Shown in pieces: positions 43,095 to 51,988 of a stretch of 64,000 nt of DNA. The stretch spans positions 11,470,001 through 11,534,000 of the forward strand of contig OY759214.1 in assembly GCA_963662175.1 (NCBI GenBank). Reading direction: 5' to 3'. This DNA is from Aradus depressus (taxonomy: Eukaryota > Arthropoda > Insecta > Hemiptera > Aradidae). Position 1 is the first letter of the stretch; each line of letters begins with the position of its first letter. A program made the translations under genes and the position numbers. The notes under the pieces are model-generated. The model was not told the DNA's origin and did not search any database. It saw only the letters and a list, made by a program, of their open reading frames with translations.

Positions 43095-43930
43095 ATGAAG
43101 AGGTGAATCACCGGCAATGTAATTCCCCAGCACAGACTAATCAATCAATTTATCAGTCTCCATCCAAAGCAAATCGACTGTTTGGGCTAAAACTCAATAT
43201 TTGACTTACATACTAAATTTTGTGTCGATACATTCATTACATCGATAGTTATTAGGTTAGTTGAGTGGACCCCTCCTCTTATCCCCTCTTCCTTTCGACC
43301 GATTCCGCCAAAAATGTATAGATGTCGTCAGGGTCGTCGCGTGGGTGGGGCGACCGCCCTGGGCGCCGCGGAAGCGAAAAGTAATACAAAAAAATTGAAA
43401 AAATTAAGTTAGATGTACATAACGTATTTTGGAAAGTTATGTATAACTGAATTTTGAATATTACGTTGTATGCATTTATTGAACAAATACATATTTGACA
43501 CCAATGACTTTATATATTTGCAACGTTTTCCCAAATTAAATATTTTATCAATATTGAGAAGCTGGATTTGCTTGTATACTACTTGTAGTTTAGTAATAAT
43601 AGCCTAATAATGAACTCCACTGTGGAGTTGAAGGCCCTGTCTCAACTTAATTATCTTAATATAAATCAATATTGGGCTCTCAACTCTTGTTGGGCGTTAA
43701 AACGCAGACAGCGACGCAACTTTGTATAACGAGCGTCGCTTATTGTGTGTTTGGGGGGGGCTGACAACATCTCGCCCCGGGCGCCAATAAACCACGCGAC
43801 GGCCCTGGATGTCGTCTTTATAAGGCTTTAAATTCACTTCAGAAATTTCATGTCAATGCATCACCCTCTGGCGGATTCCTTTGAAAATTATCAAGTGTCG
43901 TCCTCATGAGATGAATTTACATATGAAATA
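43095..43930 (-). repeat. Repeat A copy split by a hAT-type element
   Basis: The left part has CACCGGCAATGTAATTCCCC. The right part resumes after 43807 with GATGTCGTCTTTATAAGGC. Confidence 0.7.
43329..43807. mobile_element. Non-autonomous hAT-type transposon, 479 bp
   Basis: Ends CAGGGTCGTCGCGTGG and CCACGCGACGGCCCTG are inverted with one mismatch. A second inner inverted pair follows (GGGCGCC on both sides). GATGTCGT stands before (43321-43328) and after (43808-43815), an 8 bp target duplication, the hallmark of hAT elements. No transposase frame. Confidence 0.85.
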
Positions 43931-44570
43931 ACGAAAAAAAAAAAACATAATCCACTTGTTACTCGTTCCCTTTGGGTCGATGTGGCTGAAAATCAATGTG
44001 TCGTCCTCATTTTTTTTTTTTTTTATTTGCCTTCTAACTGCGTCAATAATTATTTCACAATAATATTAATGATTTCCTCACACTTTCAAAATAGATTCGT
44101 AGAATTTTTACACAATTAAAGAAAAAAATTGTTGGTAGCCAGAAAATGAGTTCTACAAATACGGGACTTTTTTTAATGTCGTCCCCTGTCGCCTTAACTC
44201 CCCATCATAGCCGGGAGAGGCGAGGAAAATATGAACTGTAATGCAAGCATAAAGGAGCATGAAAGTATTTTAATTATTATTTTTTATTTTTCGTTAAAGA
44301 AGAATAAAAGAAGTCTGGAGAAGAAATGTCGAACTTCTCTCATTCATTATTGAAATGAAATTTTATTTTAAATATTTTAATGATTTTTGTCAAACTTTTC
44401 CACCCATTATAGCTCAAATAAAAAGAGGGATAATGAAGAAAAGATAAGAGGAAAAATATATAGAAAATATATTTCTGTTGAAGACTTCCAGATCTAACTT
44501 ACCCCATTAGTAATGAAACTGATTTTTAAAATATATATATATTTTTTCAGCAGGTTACCCAGACGTAGCC
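43931..44570. other. Unassigned AT-rich stretch
   Basis: A short repeat A trace lies at about 43965-44010 (GGGTCGATGTGGCTGAAAAT). Nothing else is supported. Confidence 0.4.
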
Positions 44571-44661
44571 TGGTTAATGGTACCGGTTAGTGGTAGCCCG
44601 GTTAGTGGAAGGTAGCCTGGTTAGTGGAAGGTAGCCTGGTTAGTGGTAGCCCGGTTAGTGG
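44571..44661 (+). repeat. Minisatellite of ~20 bp units
   Basis: Units of the type GGTTAGTGGAAGGTAGCCT and GGTTAGTGGTAGCCC, four to five in a row. A lone related unit is seen near 45487. Confidence 0.8.
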
Positions 44662-44672
44662 TTGTTGGCAGG

Positions 44673-44755
44673 TTTCTTCTTTCTCCGCCAGGAGGCGACA
44701 AATCGGCTAGCTAGTGTTCAGCTGATTTGTCGCCTCCTGGCGGAGAAAGAAGAAA
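44673..44755. repeat. Near-perfect 36 bp stem hairpin
   Basis: TTTCTTCTTTCTCCGCCAGG with AGGCGACAAATCGGCT (44673-44708) pairs with AGCTGATTTGTCGCCTCCTG with GCGGAGAAAGAAGAAA (44720-44755). There is one mismatch and an 11 base loop. Confidence 0.85.
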
Positions 44756-45061
44756 GCACTATGACCCTGAGCCGGGGACGACTGCAGGCATGCCAGCGGT
44801 CGCCCCTGGCGCCCCACCGTAGCCAGCTAGCGAGCGCCCCCTTTATATCCCGAGCACTCTCGGCGCGCCGAAGAAATTAAAGTGGGCTGGGAGTGACCGC
44901 CGATTGTCGCAGATGGACGGCGGTGGTCGCTCCTAGCCGAAAATATCAACAGAATTATTATATTTTTCGCTTTCATTAAACTTCTTAAGCCCTCTTTTCC
45001 CCGACGATTCGGGCGAACGGGTGTCATTACCTCCACCAAATGTCGGCAACCCTAAAATATA
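44756..45061. other. GC-rich island without recognised gene
   Basis: Much more GC-rich than its surroundings (for example GGTCGCCCCTGGCGCCCCAC). It includes inverted words around GGGAGTGACCGCCGATTGTC / GGCGGTGGTCGCTCCTAGCC. Short open frames exist on both strands, with no motif. Confidence 0.4.
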
Positions 45062-45469
45062 TCATATATATAAAGCTGAAAATGTCTGTGCGTTGTACCG
45101 CTATAACTCACGAACGGCTTGATGGATTTGATTAATTTTTTTTATAATTTGTTCGTCATCGTCTGTGGAAGGTTATAGGCGTATTAGTACCTCAATATCT
45201 GGTCCATCCCAGCATCCACCCACGCAATCTTTGTAACTCAAAAACCATTGCAACGATTAATGAGAAATCTTTTTGAATAAATTAGTTTTAGCTCCAAAGC
45301 TAGCGTTACTACAGTTGAAGGACTTATGGCTTATGCCTTATTCCGTATTCCGTATGAATAATTGAAAATTATAACATCATGAATGTACTGTCGAGGAACT
45401 GAATAGCCTTATAGGAGATATTGGGAGAAAAGTCAAAGTTCCCCGGGCAACGCCGGGTATTACTGCTAG
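45062..45469 (+). mobile_element. Short non-autonomous Helitron
   Basis: It starts with TC after an A (A|TCATATATATAAAGCTGAAA) and ends CTAG before a T (TATTACTGCTAG|T). Just before the end there is a GC-rich hairpin CCCGG-GCAACG-CCGGG (45442-45457). These are the canonical Helitron termini and A/T target. The first 60 bases (TGTCTGTGCGTTGTACCGCT) resemble other animal Helitrons. There is no Rep-helicase. Confidence 0.85.
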
Positions 45470-45599
45470 TATATATAAAAAAAAAAGGTAGCCAGGTTAG
45501 TAGCAGTTAGTTCAGTTAGTAACTAAAAGCACGTATCTGCCAAGTTGGTAACTGTTAGATAATCCGAAAAACATAAAAAGCATATTATCCCCTCCTCCC

Positions 45600-46140
45600 C
45601 CTCTCAATTCCGAAAAACAATCAAATGTGTCGGCCCCCATAACCTTCCTTCTCTTTCATATTATTATACATAATGGCCTAGGTTTAAAGAGGACATATAA
45701 AAATGCTATTTGTAAAATTGCACGAAAATCCAATTAAACGTTGAAGCTAGCATCAATTTTCTGCACCCTTCGCCCTTTGTTAAAAATTGGAGCTGGTTAT
45801 ATCATTTGGCACTCCCACATCTTCCCTCCAGGTTCAAAATTTCAAGATGTCATTTTGCATATACTTGATCCTATATCATAAGGTTGCTACATAAGGCATT
45901 TCATAAAAGTTGGATCAATTGTTAAAGGGCTAGCACTCATTTTATGATTTGGGCCTCCCCCCCCCCCCCCCCCCCTTCAATTCATTATTTTGAGATACCC
46001 AAATTCGAAGTGGGCTTATAAGAATGATATATGTGAAATTTTATAAAAATCGAATAACGTTAATAAGCTACCACATGTTTTATGTTCCTCTCAAAACCCC
46101 GACATCTCCCATTCAAAATTTGGAAATTCCACATGGTTGG
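45600..46140 (+). repeat. Degenerate tandem repeat of ~150-190 bp units
   Basis: Three diverged units share the order TTCAATTC, then a TAAGAATGATATATGTGAAA-like block, then AATCGAATAACGTTAATAAG, then a block ending in a C run (about 45957-45975 in unit 2). Confidence 0.5.
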
Positions 46141-46142
46141 TT

Positions 46143-46292
46143 GACTACCTAATTATTGTGACTTATGCCCGGGCTTGAACTACAAGGTCATATCGCAGAG
46201 TAGTTCTTTTTCCTTCGCTCTGGTGGCCTCGGCCCGGTTTCGAATCCGCGATCTTGAACTCAGTAGGCACTACCTCTGAGCTATCGGCACCC
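46143..46292 (-). mobile_element. SINE1 with internal deletion
   Basis: Joins the 3' end (TTATGCCCGGGCTTGAACTA) directly to the tRNA-like head (CCGGTTTCGAATCCGCGATC, CTGAGCTATCGGCACCC). Confidence 0.8.
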
Positions 46293-47530
46293 TCTTTCCT
46301 TGTTGTATATATTCTTTATACAGTTGTAAATATCTGTTTGTAAATAAAAATGGGATTAATTGCAGTAGTTTTATATTTATGCACCTGCCACGTTCCCGTT
46401 CAAAAGTTTGAGATGACACGTAACTGTTCAGGGCAGCAATTATTGACTTTTGCATTAATCGTGTAAATCCATTTTTTGGAATAAATAAATTATGTTTGCA
46501 TCATTATTCATCATATACCTACTAAATCTATTGGTGTGAATAAAAATGACTATTGTTAATCCTTTCTTGGATTTTCCCTTAGTCACCTAATCATTCCCCA
46601 TCACTTACCTAATTATTGACCACACTTTTTGAAATAGTCGTGAGTGATACCTCTCTAAAGTTGAGCAAGTTGATTTAACCGAAAACACCCTCTTCACTTA
46701 GAATAATCTGATGTAGTGAATAAATGGTTAAATGCAGTTATCTCGGGAATGATTCCTCAAAGAAGTAGATTAAGTTGATTTAACCGAAAACATAAACAAT
46801 TTTAGGAGATACCAAGAAACCCACATCTTTATAATTCCGAAAGTATTAGAGTCCTGAGCTCCCAACTTCTTCTCAGTGCGCACATGGCTTGGGAGATGAT
46901 GACAGTAGGTACACTTAACTCATTTTGGCCATTTTACGACTTAACAACTTATTCCCTGTGACCATAGAAATATCCCAACGTATCGATAATATACGATCAG
47001 TAAGTTATTAGGTAACAGACTGGCAAAGTATCGATTTTATACATAGATTAATTCCTTCTAATTCTGTTGCTTATCTAGCGACAATTGTTCATACTCCAAT
47101 TTTTTTTTCCAAATGATTTAAGTAAAAATTTTTTACGGTTAATTAATTTGTCCAGCCAAGTTGCGACTCCAATAAGTCCACAAAATCAAGTCTGGAGAAC
47201 TTAAATTATGCATAGTAGGCCGTCGAGCGAAAAATGAAATCCAGGAAAGAGCAACTCTCCGCTCCAACTCCTATTTCTTGGTCCAATTAAGTTTTCAGTT
47301 TCAGTTTGTTATTAATTCAGAAAGTTTTTAGCCAGTAACCTACTCCTTGTTTTTCATTTTCCCCTCAAACAAAAAAAAATAATAAAAATAATAATGATAA
47401 TAAAGGATTTAATAATGCAAGAAAGGCTTATTTTTTTCTTTTAGTCTTTTTACAGAAATCCCCAACAACGTTAATTTGTGTTACATTGTTTTCACTAATG
47501 GTATACTTGATACTGTAACTCTTAAATTGA
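46293..47530. other. Unassigned stretch
   Basis: A local direct repeat AGTTGATTTAACCGAAAACA occurs at about 46668 and 46770. No gene is supported. Confidence 0.4.
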
Positions 47531-47761
47531 GGGGGCGTCGGTAGCTCAGAGGAGCGTGCTTCCCGACTGAGGATGGGACGTTAAGCGATGGTCCCGAGCC
47601 AGCACGGTGTCAGTTACTCGTTAAAGACCCCTACGTGAATAAATCTGGGTAGACGATATTCAGGACTCCCACAGTAGAGTGTGGGATGTCCAAAGAGCGC
47701 TCTGGTAGTAGGCAGTGTGACCTCATAGTTAAAGCCCGGGCATGAGTCATGACAATTAACT
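47531..47761 (+). mobile_element. SINE1 with target duplication
   Basis: ACTCTTAAATTGA lies on both sides (47518-47530 and 47762-47774), a 13 bp target duplication. The A box GGTAGCTCAGAGG is clear. The B box region is deleted. Confidence 0.85.
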
Positions 47762-47804
47762 ACTCTTAAATTGAAAAATATGACAATTCAGCGAATATAT
47801 TTTT

Positions 47805-47932
47805 AACGAGTGAACGTACGGGACCATCGCTTAACGTCCCATCCGAAGGACGGCATGCTCAAAGTTTTTTCACCTTTCAGATAAAAAACCTAAAGACCTC
47901 GGCCGGGTTTCAAACCCGCGATCTTGAAAGAT
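47805..47932 (-). mobile_element. SINE1 fragment, 5' half
   Basis: GGGACCATCGCTTAACGTCC to GGGTTTCAAACCCGCGATCT. It contains the body start and B box only. Confidence 0.75.
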
Positions 47933-48005
47933 ATTATTTAAAAACAGGTATTCTCTGGTTAAACAGTCACAAGCCAAATGCTAACAAACAACATAGTTTT
48001 CATAT

Positions 48006-48800
48006 GTGTTTCCAGAATCCCGTAAGGATGACACGTATTAATTTACAGCCAAATCGGACAAAGAGATTAGGAGGGGGGATTCACTCAAAAAACCCAAATA
48101 ACTGCCGATATAATTAACGAAATGTTACTGTTGATCAAAAAACCTCAAAAAGACAACACCTATTGATTTTCAGTCAAATCGGACAGAGATATGAGGAGGG
48201 GGAATTCACTCAAAAACCCAAATAACTGCCGATATAATTAACGAAATGTTACTGTTGATCAAAAAACCTCAAAAAGACAACACCTATTGATTTTCAGTCA
48301 AATCGGACAGAGATATGAGGAGGGGGAATTCACTCAAAAACCCAAATAACTGCCGATATAATTAACGAAATGTTACTGTTGATCAAAAAACCTCAAAAAG
48401 ACAACACCTATTGATTTTCAGTCAAATCGGACAGAGATATGAGGAGGGGGAATTCACTCAAAAACCCAAATAACTGCCGATATAATTAACGAAATGTTAC
48501 TGTTGATCAAAAAACCTCAAAAAGACAACACCTATTGATTTTCAGTCAAATCGGACAGAGATATGAGGAGGGGGAATTCACTCAAAAACCCAAATAACTG
48601 CCGATATAATTAACGAAATGTTACTGTTGATCAAAAAACCTCAAAAAGACAACACCTATTGATTTTCAGTCAAATCGGACAGAGATATGAGGAGGGGGAA
48701 TTCACTCAAAAAACCCAAATAACTGCCGATATAATTAACGAAATGTTACTGTTGATCAAAAAACCTCAAAAAGACAACACCTATTGAGATTTGAAGAGGG
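48006..48800 (+). repeat. Tandem array of a 124 bp unit derived from repeat A
   Basis: The word GTTGATCAAAAAACCTC recurs at 48130, 48254, 48378, 48502, 48626 and 48751, giving a period of 124 (the last step is 125 because of one extra A). Each unit contains TTTTCAGTCAAATCGGACAG and CCCAAATAACTGCCGATATA, both recognisable repeat A blocks. The units look nearly identical, while the flanking half-units are diverged. Confidence 0.95.
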
Positions 48801-48939
48801 GTTCAACCCAAAACTCGTGCAACTAACTGCCGATGTAATTCTTATATCAACTCAAAATATGTTGAACCAAAAAAAAAAAAAAAAAAACTAATTGGTACTC
48901 AGTCGGATCACTGAGACCGATTTCAACTAAAAAAAAAGT

Positions 48940-49215
48940 CGTCGATGAATCACCGGCAATGTACTTCCCCCGCACGAATTAATCAATTGTGTTTTTGCTC
49001 TCCTCCAGAAATCAACTGAATCGTTGGGCTAAAAAAAGGGGTGTTTTTAAGTCGAGCCCCACTCATCTGATCTACCCTTACTTTTTGTCCGATTTCGCGG
49101 AACATTAATAGATCCTTACGCGGTTTCGAACAAAAAGTTTTTCTGTTAAACCTCCTCTCTCATCCCCTCTTCCCTTTGACCGATTTGACTGAAAATCAAT
49201 AGGTGTCATCCTTAT
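48940..49215 (-). repeat. Repeat A fragment
   Basis: From GAATCACCGGCAATGTACTT to AATCAATAGGTGTCATCCTT. It is interrupted by a LINE end and partly resumes at 49851-49990. Confidence 0.75.
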
Positions 49216-49850
49216 GAAAATGAAATGAAATTAAAAGAAATTTTATTATTCTGGGACCGAGGTCCCCTAAGAATAAATACATGCAGAGTAAAGAACAGGA
49301 ACAATGAAATATAGTATCAGTACAAAGAAATAAAAAGATAAGTAAATAAAAATTAGTGGTACATTGGAGAAAAACTATACAATTAAAAAAATAGATAAAC
49401 AATAGATTAACAGGAAAAAACATAAAATTCACAGTTTCATTATGATGAAAAAAAATAAATAAAAGTATCTATATAAATAAAAGAGAATAAGTAAGAAAGA
49501 AAATCTATATAACTAAGAAAAAAAAATAAAATTTATAATATAAATCGACCGAGCATAACACTATGATGGTTGATTATAAAAGAGAAGGAAGGATGCCCAG
49601 ACAAGGTTTGAAATAAAATTAATTTTAGAAAATAGGGGCTAGAGAGAGAAGTGTGAGGAGAGAGAAGAAGAATAGAAATAGGCAATATAAAATAAGATTA
49701 GATAAAAAATAAATAAATGCATGATAAAAATATATAAATGTGTAAAATGAACCAAAAATATAATAAAAATAGAGAATGACAAAGACAAAAAAGAGAGAGA
49801 AAAAAGAAAAAAGACAAGTAATTTCAATGATTAGAAAATTGAGAAAATTG
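49216..49850 (-). mobile_element. CR1-group LINE, 3' UTR only
   Basis: It matches the 3' UTR of the full element (51294-51960) in the same direction, for example TTATTATTCTGGGACCGAGG with TCCCCTAAGAATAAATACAT, and ATCGACCGAGCAT with GTTGATTATAAAAGAGAAGG. The tail in element direction is CATTTCATTTTCAT-like. It is 5' truncated and inserted in repeat A. No ORF. Confidence 0.9.
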
Positions 49851-49990
49851 TATCGTGACGATACATACGTTTTTACACGTTATCATGTTCATAGACATAC
49901 ACAAATAGACATTTTGAGTGGGAAAACAAGAAATTACGATGAAAACGCAACATCGAATTTCTGACTGATTACATAACTTCTGCTATACAT

Positions 49991-50752
49991 ATCGTCGCCT
50001 GTAATTTGTTTCCTTTTATTTATTTTTTTGTTGGCAGCCTTGTCTGTAAAGCCCGATTCCCACTGTTAAGTTGTCCGTCTGTCTCTCTGGTCTGTGTACA
50101 CAGAAGGTCCTCTTCAAACACCACCCTCGACTTTACCCTCCCCCAGATAGATAGAGTCTCGAGGAACAACTTAATCATCCTCCAAGAAACACTGTCAAAC
50201 AGAGGCATCATTTAAAAAAAAGACACTACTTCAGATGGTGACAACTCTCCAACAGCAATTACGTAATTCAAAGGGGTTGTGGTATATGAAATTACACACA
50301 TTGTAATTTTTCAAATATTATAAAATTAATTATATTTATTTGTATAAAAACAGTGAAGTAATTAAATTAGTAAATACATATATGAAGTCGCATTTTGTTT
50401 TAAAACAACCAATGAGTAAAGAACAAAAGACGACCATCAGCTGTTCCAATTAGAGTAGACGAGTCGAGTTGTCTGGTGGAGGTGAGAGGTCTGAGCTAGT
50501 ATGTAGTGAGAAAAGTATTTAGACTTAAGGTGCGGTGAACCAAAAAGGTGGAAATAACATTGAAACTGATGCGCAAAGGAGGTACTTTTATTTATTTATA
50601 TGTACAAAATGCCCAAAATTATAAAACATTGATATAAATAATGGCCAAAATATAAAACAGAAAAAAAGACTGAAATAGTCTTAAGAATTTAGTTTGTAAG
50701 ATTTTTCTTTTAAATAGTTTGATTTTTGTCCCAATCTTAGTTTTTAATTTTA
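49991..50752. other. Unassigned stretch
   Basis: Overlapping frames of 69 (plus) and 63 (minus) codons at 50006-50215 have ordinary amino acid composition but no recognised domain. Confidence 0.35.
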
Positions 50753-51077
50753 GGTTAGGTTTTATGACCCATCCCCGAGTTTTAACTTCGAGGTCATATC
50801 GCCTACTACCAGAGCGCTCTTTCCTCACTCTGGTGGACATGAGCCTGACTCTACTGCGGGAGTCCTAAATTTTGGTTACCCTAAATTTTTATTCACCTAG
50901 GGCAGGGATCACCTGACATCGTACAGGCTCGGGACCATCGCTTAACGTCCCAACTGAAGGACGGCGTGCTTAAGTTTATTTTACCTCCCAGATTAAATAA
51001 ACTAAGGACCTCGGTCGGGTTTCGAATCCACGACCTTGAGCTCAGAATACATGCACGCATACAACTGAGCAACCGGC
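50753..51077 (-). mobile_element. SINE1, full length with target duplication
   Basis: TTTTAATTTTA flanks both sides (50742-50752 and 51078-51088). It has a tRNA-like head (GGTTGCTCAGTTGTATGCGT, B box GGATTCGAAACCC), the body and a short CCTAA tail. Confidence 0.9.
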
Positions 51078-51082
51078 TTTTA

Positions 51083-51293
51083 ATTTTATGAAAACTGACA
51101 TTATTGCAGAGATATTGTGAAATAATTCAAATCAACTTGAAAGAAATAAAACTTGTTTATTTATGATATTGTCTAATTTCACCAACTATATTTACATGGG
51201 AGATATAGGAGATATATAAGACGAATAAGTCTTATCTCTTATGCTTTTGGCTGAGGATGGTAGAAATACCGAAAGTACTCCCATGTAAATATA
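51083..51293. repeat. Inverted hammerhead repeat pair, left portion of split copy
   Basis: Matches 32101-32400: AAATAAAACTTGTTTATTTA, CACCAACTATATTTACATGG, then the mirrored CTTATGCTTTTGGCTGAGGA. The left arm has lost its hammerhead. The right arm is cut at GTAAATATA by the LINE and continues at 56541. Confidence 0.8.
51248..51283 (+). ncRNA. Hammerhead ribozyme-like motif
   Basis: Identical in core and stems to 32260-32295: TGG, CTGAGGA, T, GGTA-GAAA-TACC, GAAA, GTAC, TC, CCA. Confidence 0.7.
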
Positions 51294-51988
51294 TGAAATG
51301 AAATGAAATGAAAATAAATTTTATTATTCTGGGACCGAGGTCCCCTAAGAATAAATACATACAGAGAGTGATGAAAATGAAACAATGAAATATAGTATCA
51401 GAACAGAAATAAAAATATAGGTAGGTAAATAAAAATTAGTGCTACATTGGAGAAAAACTATACAACTAAAAAATAGATAAACAGGAAATAGAAAAACAGG
51501 AAAAAACATAAAATTAACAACTTCTATATGATGAAACAAAATAAATAAAAGTATCTACAAAAATAAAAGAGAATAAGTAAAAAAGAAAAAAAGCAAATCT
51601 ATACAACTAAGAAAGAAATAAAATTGATAATATAAATAAATATAAATCGACCGAGCATAGTACGGTGGTTGATTATAAAAGAGAAGGAAGGATGCCCAGC
51701 CAAGGTTAAAAATAAAATTAATTAAGAAAGCAGAAAATAAGATAAGATAAAAAATAAATAAATGCATAATAAAAATATATTAATGTGTAAATGAGCCAAA
51801 AATCAATATTATTGATTATGAACGAATAATTTAGAAAATATGATAAAAAAAATATAATAAAACTAGAGAATGACAAAGACAAGAAAGAGATAGAAAAAAA
51901 AAAAAAAAAAAAAGAAAAAAGGCGGGGGAAAAGTGATTAGAATGATTAGATAATTAAGGTTGACGAATTAGAGAATACGGGGGAGAGA

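Noticed and set aside
48006..48800. CRISPR array
   Set aside because: The repeats are contiguous 124 bp units without unique spacers and derive from repeat A.
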